Notes: generated by a model not told the origin, from the letters alone. A stretch of 6,559 nucleotides of DNA from Dehalococcoidia bacterium (GCA_030589825.1 JAUUZT010000046.1:1-6559); one strand, 5' to 3'. Counted from the stretch's first letter, positions 1 to 5,638 are shown. Program-made: numbers and translations.

Positions 1-608
1 AAATAGAGCTTATATTCAAAGAAGAATATCCTGAATATATACTGGAAAAACTGGGAGAAGTTGGAGTTCTCCTGGTAATAGATTCATCGTTGAGATATCA
101 AGAAAATATTTGTGAAGAATATAGAAAGGCACGTTCTCTTAATAATACAGCAACTCAGTTGCCTTCGCTTTATCTGTGTCTTCTTATCTATCCATTTGGG
201 GGACAAGCGCTTAAACGATTTACGCACCGTCTTAATATTCCATTGAAGTTGGCTAGAGCATTTAAAGACACTATTAAATTAAGGGATGAGCTTTGCGTAT
301 TGGCAGATTCCTCCATAAAAAACAGCGATTTATATTATTTGCTCTATAAGTATAACCAGTTGGCTATCAGGACTAATGCTATAGCTTCATCATCAAATGT
401 TATACGGGACAACATTGAATTATTTGAAAACGAACTGCGTTATATAAAGACTAGTATTAGTGGTGATGATCTAAGGGATATAAATATTCCTGCAGGGCCT
501 GCCATAGGCAATATTCTGAAGATTGTACATAGGGCAAAACTGGATGGAGAAGTTGGTAGTAAATCTGAGGAATTACAATTGGTCAAATCGTTAAAGCTGG
601 CAGATTAA
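1..608 (+). CDS. cca: CCA-adding enzyme / poly(A) polymerase family nucleotidyltransferase, C-terminal part (5' truncated by window edge)
   Basis: The reading frame is open from base 3 to the TAA at 606-608 (201 residues visible) with no stop back to the window edge, so this is the end of a longer gene. The TTG at 90 is an internal leucine, not a start. The N-terminal catalytic domain is outside the window; what remains is the all-helical body and tail. The recognisable part is near the end: GDDL (fragment residues about 154-157), then PAGPAIGNIL (163-172) and an acidic segment LDGEV. This is the usual C-terminal signature G-x-DL...G..PGP.iG.lL...LDGei of class II tRNA nucleotidyltransferases, which add or repair the 3' CCA of tRNA in the cytosol using CTP and ATP. 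With the head domain missing I cannot tell a CCA-adding from an A-adding or poly(A) polymerase member. It ends 45 bases before the convergent ispE. Confidence 0.78.
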   Translation, partial: IELIFKEEYPEYILEKLGEVGVLLVIDSSLRYQENICEEYRKARSLNNTATQLPSLYLCLLIYPFGGQALKRFTHRLNIPLKLARAFKDTIKLRDELCVLADSSIKNSDLYYLLYKYNQLAIRTNAIASSSNVIRDNIELFENELRYIKTSISGDDLRDINIPAGPAIGNILKIVHRAKLDGEVGSKSEELQLVKSLKLAD

Positions 609-623
609 TCGATTTGCTAATAA

Positions 624-641
624 CATCAACTTTTATTGATG
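624..641. terminator. Weak hairpin between convergent genes
   Basis: CATCAA (624-629) and TTGATG (636-641) form a perfect 6-bp stem around a 6-base loop, in the 45-base gap between the convergent cca-like gene and ispE. The stem is AT-rich and neither strand has a T run after it, so it is at best a weak bidirectional terminator. The position is the main argument. Confidence 0.25.
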
Positions 642-653
642 ATAGGGGGTTGT

Positions 654-1517
654 TCAAGGGTAGTTACTGATTCTCGCGGGTAAAGAGGAAACCACATAGC
701 TTTCCAGACCTTTGTTTTTTAAATCAGAGCATAGCTCTTTGGCTTGTTCTTCATCAGCCATGGTAGTGAACAGGCTGGGTCCAGAGCCAGCAAGGTGCAC
801 TATTGAGGCTCCAATCCTCTCGAAAACTTGTTTATACTCGGTTAGCCTCGGAAAGAAACCAAAGGCAACATTTTCAAAAACATTAAACATTTGATGAGAG
901 GCAATCATTCGTTTATGCAATAAATTTAATAAAGCAGCGGATACAAAGTTACCTTCGGTAAAATCTTTTTCATATAATTCACGGTAAAGTCGTCTTGTCT
1001 TATTTGGTATTTTAAGTAGTGGGGGGACTAGCAACACAAACCAGGTAGGTGCTAAAGATAACAAAGGTGTCACTTTTTCTCCTGATCCTTCCACCAATGA
1101 GGTGCCACCATTAAGGAAAAAAGGGACATCTGAACCTAATTTAGATGCTAGAAATGTCAAGTTATTTGGTGGCAGGTTTAGTGACCAGAGTTGATTTAGA
1201 GCCAATAAAGTATTAGCGGCATCACTACTGCCTCCACCAAATCCAGCTCCCCAGGGAATGTTTTTATACAATTTTATTTCTGCTCCTTTAGTACAATGTG
1301 TTGTCTCTTTCAAGAGGTAAGCAGCTTTCTCTATTATATTGTCGTGTTGTAAACTCGGTTTATTACATGCAAAGGAAATATCTTTTACCATTCGGAATTC
1401 AATGACATCGCAGAGATTAATTGTTTGAATGATACTGATAATTTGATGCAAATCAGCAGTTTCTCCTAGTACCTCAAGGACTAGATTAACTTTGGCTGGT
1501 GCAAAAACTGTCAACAT
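654..1517 (-). CDS. ispE: 4-diphosphocytidyl-2-C-methyl-D-erythritol kinase
   Basis: This GHMP-family kinase phosphorylates CDP-methylerythritol with ATP, the fourth step of the MEP route to isoprenoid precursors, in the cytosol. The 287 residues match the family's usual length. In order: FAPAKVNLVL at 5-14 with the conserved Lys9; the GHMP phosphate-binding loop IPWGAGFGGGSSDAA at 87-101; GSDVPFFLNGG at 128-138 with the likely catalytic Asp130; and LAGSGPSLF at 242-250. One oddity is the N-terminal DGYH motif, which here reads ADLH (21-24), so the Gly-Tyr pair is replaced by one Leu; the histidine stays. In E. coli IspE that Tyr stacks on the cytosine, so substrate contacts may differ. The ATG at 1517 lies one base after the ksgA stop, which suggests one transcript and translational coupling. 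The identity is secure. Confidence 0.95.
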   Translation of the reverse strand: MLTVFAPAKVNLVLEVLGETADLHQIISIIQTINLCDVIEFRMVKDISFACNKPSLQHDNIIEKAAYLLKETTHCTKGAEIKLYKNIPWGAGFGGGSSDAANTLLALNQLWSLNLPPNNLTFLASKLGSDVPFFLNGGTSLVEGSGEKVTPLLSLAPTWFVLLVPPLLKIPNKTRRLYRELYEKDFTEGNFVSAALLNLLHKRMIASHQMFNVFENVAFGFFPRLTEYKQVFERIGASIVHLAGSGPSLFTTMADEEQAKELCSDLKNKGLESYVVSSLPARISNYP

Positions 1518-1518
1518 A

Positions 1519-2388
1519 TCAATTACCTGCTATAGGAAGAAATACTTCGTATAGTTGTTTCCATTCTTGCAAATTAAGGGTTTCAGGTCGTCGCTTAGGT
1601 TCTATGTTAGCTTTCTTTAGTAGTAATTTAATTTGCTCAGGTGGTATTTCTAATGCAAGTGACAGTGAATTGTGGATTTGTTTTCGGGGAGCCCGGAAAC
1701 CACAATGGACCATATAAAAGAAGTTCTCAATATTACAGATATCAACAGGAGGAGTTCGATAAACATCGAGACGAAGTACAACTGAATCCACTTTGGGTAT
1801 AGGATAGAAATCCTTGGCAGGGACATATCTTATTACTTGGGGGTCACTATAGAATTGTGTACTAACACTAAGGAAACTCATTTTACCTGGCTTAGCAACC
1901 ATCGCTTCTCCAACCTCCTTCTGTACCATAAGTACCATTAATGAAGGTTTTTGATTGGATTCTAAAAAGTGGTAGAGAATGGGATTAGTAATATAATAGG
2001 GGAGATTAGCTACCACTTTATAATCACCGGAAAATTCAGTTGATTTCAATCGATATTCTAAGAGTTGGTCGGGGTTAATTTTAAGTATATCTTTATGTAT
2101 AACTTTAATGTTAGGGAAGTCAGTTGTGGAGTCTGATAGTAAGTTAACCAGTTTAGTATCTAATTCTACTGCGATAACAGTTGATACCATTTTAGCTAGT
2201 TTCATGGTTAATATGCCCAAGCCTGGACCAACTTCAATTACAGTATCATTTTTACTGAGCATAGCAGCATCTAAGATACATTCCACAACTTCTTCGTTTG
2301 TCAGGAAATGTTGACCCAACCTTTTTTTTGCCTTATATTTAAATTGGTGCAGTGGAGACTTGGATGAAGCTAACATATTTTTACTCAT
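1519..2388 (-). CDS. rsmA: 16S rRNA (adenine1518-N6/adenine1519-N6)-dimethyltransferase
   Basis: KsgA/RsmA uses S-adenosylmethionine to dimethylate two adjacent adenines in the 3' terminal hairpin of 16S rRNA, a late check on 30S assembly. All family marks are present in 289 residues: KKRLGQHFL (21-29); SAM motif I EVGPGLGILT (52-61); the acidic ribose-binding Glu75 in AVELD; Asp100 in HKDIL; the catalytic NLPYYIT (128-134); FYPIPKVDS (194-202); FRAPRKQIHNSL (231-242); and the C-terminal RPETLNLQEW (267-276). The start at 2388 is favoured over the in-frame ATG four codons later because an AAGAGG sits 6 bases upstream. It is the first gene of a ksgA-ispE unit and diverges from rplU. Confidence 0.97.
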   Translation of the reverse strand: MSKNMLASSKSPLHQFKYKAKKRLGQHFLTNEEVVECILDAAMLSKNDTVIEVGPGLGILTMKLAKMVSTVIAVELDTKLVNLLSDSTTDFPNIKVIHKDILKINPDQLLEYRLKSTEFSGDYKVVANLPYYITNPILYHFLESNQKPSLMVLMVQKEVGEAMVAKPGKMSFLSVSTQFYSDPQVIRYVPAKDFYPIPKVDSVVLRLDVYRTPPVDICNIENFFYMVHCGFRAPRKQIHNSLSLALEIPPEQIKLLLKKANIEPKRRPETLNLQEWKQLYEVFLPIAGN

Positions 2389-2394
2389 TCAGAG

Positions 2395-2400
2395 CCTCTT
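2395..2400 (-). promoter_or_regulatory. Shine-Dalgarno sequence deciding the ksgA start
   Basis: On the minus strand AAGAGG is followed by 6 bases and then the ATG at 2388. The alternative ATG at codon 5 would be 18 bases away, too far, so this site fixes the start. Confidence 0.7.
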
Positions 2401-2463
2401 AATATTTCCAACAGCTATTTTGCAGATAGAAATTACTTTAATTCTAATATGAGCCATCTGGAG

Positions 2464-2492
2464 ATTATAAATCTATATGATAAAATAGGGAA
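2464..2492 (-). promoter_or_regulatory. Candidate ksgA-ispE promoter
   Basis: The minus strand carries a perfect TATAAT at 2469-2464. At a 17-base spacing the -35 position reads TTCCCT (2492-2487), a poor match to TTGACA. Transcription would start near 2457 and give a leader of about 70 bases before the ksgA ATG. The -35 region touches the left end of the inverted repeat at 2491-2508, so that repeat is well placed to act on this promoter. The -10 box is convincing; the promoter as a whole is tentative. Confidence 0.38.
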
Positions 2493-2508
2493 GTATAATT
2501 TTATACTT
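2491..2508. repeat. Perfect 8-bp inverted repeat with 2-base centre
   Basis: AAGTATAA (2491-2498) and TTATACTT (2501-2508) are exact reverse complements around TT. The tight, nearly symmetric 18-base element resembles an operator for a dimeric regulator more than an RNA hairpin, since a 2-base loop is too short. It lies between the divergent ksgA and rplU promoters and abuts the next inverted repeat. AT-rich symmetry can arise by chance, so a function is not proven. Confidence 0.6.
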
Positions 2509-2538
2509 AACTATTGTTTATGGTTAAACAATAGTTAA
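2507..2538. repeat. Perfect 14-bp inverted repeat with 4-base loop
   Basis: TTAACTATTGTTTA (2507-2520) is the exact reverse complement of TAAACAATAGTTAA (2525-2538), separated by TGGT. It shares two bases with the preceding repeat and ends 25 bases before the rplU -35 box. As RNA it would form a long stem-loop, but neither side has a T tract, so it is not an obvious intrinsic terminator. It could be a regulator binding site, a cruciform-forming element or a remnant repeat unit. A perfect 14-bp match is longer than expected by chance here. Confidence 0.75.
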
Positions 2539-2563
2539 TCTTCAATGACAGAGATTTGTTAAT

Positions 2564-2593
2564 TTGACACGTAGCTATATACGTTGATAAAAT
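2564..2593 (+). promoter_or_regulatory. Sigma70-type promoter of the rplU-rpmA-rpmE operon
   Basis: A perfect TTGACA -35 box (2564-2569), an 18-base spacer and TAAAAT (2588-2593, five of six to TATAAT) make the clearest promoter in the window. Transcription would start near 2600, giving a leader of about 84 bases before the rplU start. A strong housekeeping promoter fits a ribosomal protein operon. Confidence 0.75.
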
Positions 2594-2599
2594 CTAGTT

Positions 2600-2683
2600 T
2601 CTTAATGTGTTATCAGAGACATATTGAAGTTTAAACTCTAGAGATTTATTTTGTTCGTGTCGTTTTGAGATTGGAGGCAGGAT
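2600..2683 (+). promoter_or_regulatory. rplU mRNA leader with hairpin and Shine-Dalgarno site
   Basis: Downstream of the promoter, CTT-AATGTG (2601-2609) can pair with CATATT-G-AAG (2620-2629), one bulged G and one G-U pair, around a 10-base loop. Ribosomal protein L21 leaders are known regulatory RNAs in some bacteria, but I cannot match this one to a described family. GGAGG at 2673-2677 is the ribosome binding site; it is 6 bases before the ATT at 2684 and 45 bases before the first conventional in-frame start (GTG 2723). An in-frame TGA at 2666-2668 limits how far upstream the gene can begin. Confidence 0.45.
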
Positions 2684-3004
2684 ATTTACGCTATAATAGA
2701 AACAGGTGGCAAGCAATATAAAGTGAGCCCTGAAAAAACTCTTGAAGTGGAGTTATTAGGTGTACTTGAAGGTGATAAAGTAGTACTGGATAAAGTGCTT
2801 TTCATTGAAGATGATGAAAACACCCTTATAGGTGACCCTCTAATCAATGGCGCTAAAGTTACAGCTACCTCCTTGGGTGATTTCAAGGGTGACAAAGTTA
2901 CGGTATTTAAATACAAAGCTAAAGTACGCTATCGTAAAAAAACAGGACATCGACAAACGTTCACCAGGTTAACGGTGAATGAAATAATCAAACCAAAGGA
3001 ATAA
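2684..3004 (+). CDS. rplU: 50S ribosomal protein L21, probable ATT start
   Basis: L21 binds 23S rRNA in the large subunit. From ATT at 2684 the product is 106 residues, close to the usual size of about 103, and begins (M)YAIIETGGKQYKV, the canonical L21 N-terminus. Further marks are the KKTGHRQ segment (about 87-93) followed by FTRLTVNEI, the typical L21 C-terminal end. Between the in-frame stop at 2666-2668 and 2684 there is no ATG, GTG or TTG, and the next conventional start, GTG 2723, would remove the first 13 residues with the conserved TGGKQY. GGAGG ends 6 bases before the ATT. The start is therefore read as AUU, the rare codon known from infC. A point mutation or sequence error from ATG is the alternative. 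First gene of rplU-rpmA-rpmE; rpmA follows after 2 bases. Confidence 0.93.
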   Translation: MYAIIETGGKQYKVSPEKTLEVELLGVLEGDKVVLDKVLFIEDDENTLIGDPLINGAKVTATSLGDFKGDKVTVFKYKAKVRYRKKTGHRQTFTRLTVNEIIKPKE

Positions 3005-3006
3005 TA

Positions 3007-3276
3007 ATGGCACATAAAAAAGGTGGCGGTAGTACAAGGAGTGGACGTGATAGTAAATCGAAGCGTTTAGGGGTAAAAAGATATGCTGGGGAGAAGGTTA
3101 ACGCTGGTTCTATCTTAGTTCGTCAGCGTGGAAGCCGTATAGTGGCTGGCAGTAATGTAGGAATGGGCAGGGATTATACCCTATTTGCTTTGATAACCGG
3201 ATTAGTTAAATATGAATCAGAAAAAAGAACCAAGAAAAGGGTGAGTGTGTATAATGAAAGCCAAGATCCATCCTAA
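3007..3276 (+). CDS. rpmA: 50S ribosomal protein L27
   Basis: L27 sits at the peptidyl transferase centre, where its flexible N-terminus reaches towards the tRNA 3' ends. The 89-residue product opens with MAHKKGGGSTRSGRDS and KRLGVKRY, the canonical sequence. It begins directly with the mature N-terminus and lacks the extra cleavable leader found on Firmicutes L27, an argument against a typical Firmicute. AAAGGA sits 6 bases before the ATG, and the start follows the rplU TAA by 2 bases. The C-terminal tail runs 23 bases into rpmE, and the last residues (YNESQDPS) are encoded by that overlap. Confidence 0.97.
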   Translation: MAHKKGGGSTRSGRDSKSKRLGVKRYAGEKVNAGSILVRQRGSRIVAGSNVGMGRDYTLFALITGLVKYESEKRTKKRVSVYNESQDPS

Positions 3277-3460
3277 ATATTACGAGGACGCAAAAGTGAC
3301 CTGCCTTTGTGGCAATGAGTTTACAACCGGATCCGTAAAGCCTGAAATAAAAGTTGATGTGTGTAGTAACTGTCATCCTTTCTACACAGGGAAACAGAGG
3401 ATACTTGATACAAGAGGTAGAGTTGAACGTTTCAGGAAACGTTACGAATTGAAAGATTAA
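3254..3460 (+). CDS. rpmE: 50S ribosomal protein L31, zinc-binding type
   Basis: L31 is a peripheral large-subunit protein that bridges to the 30S head. From the ATG at 3254 it is 68 residues and begins MKAKIHPKYY, the family's canonical start. An in-frame GTG three codons earlier (3245) is possible but would add non-conserved residues. The zinc ligands are all present: Cys17 and Cys19 (CLCGNEF), Cys37 and Cys40 (VCSNCHPFYTGKQR). It is thus the zinc-containing form, the kind replaced by a cysteine-free paralogue under zinc limitation in some bacteria; no paralogue is visible here. The start lies inside the end of rpmA (23-base overlap), which points to coupled translation. The nearest Shine-Dalgarno-like stretch, AAGGG, is about 12 bases upstream. 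Confidence 0.95.
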   Translation: MKAKIHPKYYEDAKVTCLCGNEFTTGSVKPEIKVDVCSNCHPFYTGKQRILDTRGRVERFRKRYELKD

Positions 3461-3488
3461 CTAGTGAGGAACTTAAAATAGAATAATC

Positions 3489-3526
3489 AAACAGGGATGG
3501 TTCAGAGAATGAGCCATCCCTGTTTT
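3489..3526 (+). terminator. Strong hairpin, likely intrinsic terminator of the ribosomal protein operon
   Basis: AAACAGGGATGGTTC (3489-3503) pairs with GAGCCATCCCTGTTT (3511-3525), 15 pairs with one G-T and a 7-base loop, ending in TTTT (3523-3526). It starts 28 bases after the rpmE stop. The T run is short and mostly part of the stem, so termination may be partial. That matters because I see no good promoter between it and the next gene. Confidence 0.75.
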
Positions 3527-3531
3527 CATAT

Positions 3532-3537
3532 AGGTGA
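3532..3537 (+). promoter_or_regulatory. Shine-Dalgarno sequence deciding the DUF1385 start
   Basis: AGGTGA is followed by 7 bases and then the ATG at 3545. The upstream in-frame ATG at 3497 lies inside the terminator stem and has no ribosome binding site, so 3545 is chosen. Confidence 0.7.
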
Positions 3538-3544
3538 ATTAACT

Positions 3545-4414
3545 ATGACAAAACCATTTTATTATGGAGGGCAAGCAGTTATTGAAGGGGTGATGATGCG
3601 AGGTAAAAAGAGCACAGCTGTTTCTGTGTTTCGTCCTGACGGTTCATTGGATATTCACAGCCGACCATTACCAGGGATTTATCAGGGAGTTGCTAGAAAA
3701 CTTCCATTTATAAGAGGAATACTAGTTTTGGCTGAAGCTCTAACTCTTGGTACAAGGAGTTTATTGCATTCGGCAAAGGTGGCATCAATGGAGGAAGAGG
3801 AGGATATTCCAGCGATACTATTATTTGGAATTGTGGCTGTTAGCGTCGCTTTTGCTGTAGCCTTGTTTTTCGTCACTCCCCTTTTGATTACTCGATATCT
3901 TGACAGCTTCATTGCATCAGATTTAGTTAGTCATATTATTGAAGGCCTCATACGCATGGTTATTTTTATCATCTATTTAACAGTAATTGGGCTATTTCCT
4001 GATGTAAGGAGAATATTTGGTTTTCATGGGGCAGAACATAAGGTTATTAATGCTTATGAGGCAGGATGCCCATTAATTGAGGAGGAAGTAAAAAACTTCT
4101 CTACTGCTCATGTTCGTTGCGGGACTAGTTTTTTGTTTTCAGTGATGATAATTGCCATTATAGTGTTTGCTTTATCAGGGCGTCCATCACTGTGGGTAAG
4201 CATACTTTCACGTGTTGCCTTGCTACCTGTTATCGCAGCTATTGGATATGAGGTTACCAGGCTGAGTGCCAGATTTAGCAGGAACCCTGTTGCAAAAGTG
4301 CTGCTAGCTCCTGGTTTACTCTTGCAATCGTTAACTACGAGGAATCCTGACAACAATCAATTAAAAGCTGCTATATCGGCGTTAAATACTGTTATTGAAG
4401 CTGATAAAACCTGA
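3545..4414 (+). CDS. DUF1385 (YqhQ-like) integral membrane protein, function unknown
   Basis: The 289-residue product carries the DUF1385 signatures: FYYGGQAVIEGVMMRG at 5-20, FHGAEHK at 160-166, HVRCGTSF at 189-196 and a C-terminal LTTRNPDNNQL at 263-273. Hydrophobic stretches at about 89-114, 131-151, 195-211 and 217-236 suggest four membrane segments, with the conserved His/Glu/Cys-rich loop between the second and third. That loop (His161, Glu164, His165, His189, Cys192) could bind metal, but this is inference; the family's biochemical role is not established to my knowledge. An acidic run, MEEEED (82-87), precedes the first membrane segment. In many bacteria this gene follows rpmE, often with prfA and prmC; here the cluster stops, because the next gene, hisI, converges 11 bases after the stop. 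The start is ATG 3545, not 3497. Confidence 0.88.
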   Translation: MTKPFYYGGQAVIEGVMMRGKKSTAVSVFRPDGSLDIHSRPLPGIYQGVARKLPFIRGILVLAEALTLGTRSLLHSAKVASMEEEEDIPAILLFGIVAVSVAFAVALFFVTPLLITRYLDSFIASDLVSHIIEGLIRMVIFIIYLTVIGLFPDVRRIFGFHGAEHKVINAYEAGCPLIEEEVKNFSTAHVRCGTSFLFSVMIIAIIVFALSGRPSLWVSILSRVALLPVIAAIGYEVTRLSARFSRNPVAKVLLAPGLLLQSLTTRNPDNNQLKAAISALNTVIEADKT

Positions 4415-4425
4415 ATGTAAACTTC

Positions 4426-4764
4426 TTATACAGAGTCATCAGGGTCGAGGAATCTATATTCGGTCTCATTTTTTAAAAAACAGGTTCTGAATCCCAAATG
4501 ACACACTGGACCTACCGGTTTTGCTTTTATTAGAAGTGTATCGTTGTCACAATCCTTATAGATTGATTGTACTCTTAGGAAGTTACCCGAGGTAGCACCT
4601 TTGTGCCAAAGTTCTTGCCGACTTCGACTGTAGAACCAGACATCACCACTGGACAGAGTCCTGTTTAACGATTCTTTATTCATGTAACCTAACATAAGGA
4701 TTTCTCCATCTGCGGCATTCTGGATAATAGCTGGAATCAAACCTTGGGCATCAAGTTTTAGCAT
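4426..4764 (-). CDS. hisI: Phosphoribosyl-AMP cyclohydrolase
   Basis: HisI opens the adenine ring of phosphoribosyl-AMP, the third step of histidine synthesis. The 112-residue protein is the single-domain form; the HisE pyrophosphohydrolase domain that is fused in E. coli is absent and must be encoded elsewhere. It shows GLIPAIIQN (8-16), MLGYMN (24-29), SRSRQELWHKGATSGN (46-61), the DCDND metal motif (Asp71, Asp73, Asp75 for Mg; Cys72 for Zn), and Cys88 and Cys95 completing the zinc site in GPVCHLGFRTCF. The C72-C88-C95 spacing matches the family. Its ATG overlaps the hisA stop by 7 bases (ATGCTAA); a GGAGG lies about 12 bases upstream inside hisA, so translational coupling is likely. The gene converges on DUF1385 with 11 bases between stops and no clear terminator. 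Confidence 0.96.
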   Translation of the reverse strand: MLKLDAQGLIPAIIQNAADGEILMLGYMNKESLNRTLSSGDVWFYSRSRQELWHKGATSGNFLRVQSIYKDCDNDTLLIKAKPVGPVCHLGFRTCFLKNETEYRFLDPDDSV

Positions 4765-5489
4765 TGATTTATTTGTCCTCCACTTTCAATAATAGCTTCA
4801 TGTAAATTGATATCTCCTGTGTAAAGTGCCTTACCAATGATAGCAGCATCGGCTCCTAAATCGCTTAGCCTCCGCAAATGCTCCAGTTTGGAAATACCAC
4901 CAGAGGCAATAACAGGTACTTTTAGCTCCGTAATTAATTTTTTTATAGAATCAAAGTTAGGTTCGGTAAGGGTCCCATCTCTCTGTATATCGGTATAGAT
5001 AAAGCGACCTACGCCTAGCTTCATTGCTTGTTGGGCAAAAAGTAAGACGTCAACTGTAGTATTCTTTTGCCAACCATGTGTAGATATCATCCCTTCTCGA
5101 GCATCAAGTGCAATCACAACAGCATCCCCAAAACTGTGACAAAGATTTTTAACTAAGGTAGGGTTTTCAATGGCTATGGTGCCCAGGATTACTCTTTTAA
5201 CTCCTTTACATAACATATCAGCTATTGTTTTCTCTTGCCTGAGCCCACCGCCCAACTCTATTTGCAAATCACCAGCCCTGATAATATCCTCAACTGTTGT
5301 TATATTTTTAGGCTCACCAGTAGCTGCTCCATCCAGATCGATTACATGTAACCATGAGGCACCTTGAGATTTCCATCTCAGGGCTACATTTACAGGATTT
5401 TCATCAAAGATAGTTTGTTGCTTATAGTCGCCCTGATATAGCCTTACACATTTACCATCTTTAATATCTATGGCAGGGATTATTTCCAT
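4758..5489 (-). CDS. hisA: ProFAR isomerase (phosphoribosylformimino-5-aminoimidazole carboxamide ribotide isomerase)
   Basis: HisA is a (beta/alpha)8 barrel that carries out the Amadori rearrangement of ProFAR to PRFAR, the fourth step of histidine synthesis. The 243-residue length is normal. Seen in order: IIPAIDIKDGKCVRLYQGD (3-21) with catalytic Asp8; HVIDLDGA (48-55); the phosphate-binding ELGGGLR (78-84); VIALDAREG (125-133) with catalytic Asp129; YTDIQRDGT (165-173); ASGGIS (195-200); and IIGKALY (217-223) for the second phosphate. Only hisI follows it; hisF and hisH, which take its product, are not here. A minus-strand AAGGA 8 bases before the ATG supports the start, and a promoter at 5568-5539 precedes it. 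A dual HisA/TrpF (PriA) activity cannot be judged from this sequence. Confidence 0.97.
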   Translation of the reverse strand: MEIIPAIDIKDGKCVRLYQGDYKQQTIFDENPVNVALRWKSQGASWLHVIDLDGAATGEPKNITTVEDIIRAGDLQIELGGGLRQEKTIADMLCKGVKRVILGTIAIENPTLVKNLCHSFGDAVVIALDAREGMISTHGWQKNTTVDVLLFAQQAMKLGVGRFIYTDIQRDGTLTEPNFDSIKKLITELKVPVIASGGISKLEHLRRLSDLGADAAIIGKALYTGDINLHEAIIESGGQINQC

Positions 5490-5538
5490 ACTATTATTCC
5501 TTAAATAGAATCAGATATACACATTAGTGATACTATTA

Positions 5539-5568
5539 ATTATAACTTGAATAGGTTAGCTATGTCAG
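5539..5568 (-). promoter_or_regulatory. Candidate hisA-hisI promoter
   Basis: On the minus strand CTGACA (5568-5563, five of six to TTGACA) is followed by an 18-base spacer and a perfect TATAAT (5544-5539). Transcription would start near 5532, about 43 bases before the hisA ATG. The leader shows no attenuator-like histidine codon run, so no His-leader control is visible. The 149-base gap to rdgB has no clear terminator, so rdgB read-through may also feed hisA. Confidence 0.65.
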
Positions 5569-5638
5569 CTTGCTGTTATTTGTCTAAACCTGCATATAGT
5601 TACTATTTTTGGGTTAATGGATAAATTACAAGCGCACA

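Noticed and set aside
90..92. TTG start for the left-edge gene
   Set aside because: The same frame is open to the window edge and the upstream residues read as continuous helical protein; the gene is truncated, not short.
2686..2916. Antisense open frame over rplU and similar antisense frames over ispE, ksgA, DUF1385 and hisA
   Set aside because: They lie wholly opposite strongly conserved genes, have low-complexity Ser/Thr/Leu-rich products and no family motifs; they are shadows.
2723..3004. rplU starting at GTG 2723
   Set aside because: It would delete the conserved YAIIETGGKQYK segment of L21 and has no nearby ribosome binding site; ATT 2684 fits both homology and the GGAGG.
3245..3253. 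rpmE starting at GTG 3245
   Set aside because: It adds three residues before the canonical MKxxIHP start of L31. It cannot be excluded, but ATG 3254 is preferred.
3449..3479. Promoter for DUF1385 (TTGAAA 3449-3454 and TAAAAT 3474-3479)
   Set aside because: The spacer is 19 bases and the -35 overlaps the end of rpmE; transcription would begin just before the terminator hairpin, so it makes little sense.
3497..3544. DUF1385 starting at ATG 3497 with 16 extra residues
   Set aside because: This ATG lies inside the terminator stem, has no Shine-Dalgarno, and the extra residues are not family-like; ATG 3545 has AGGTGA 7 bases upstream.
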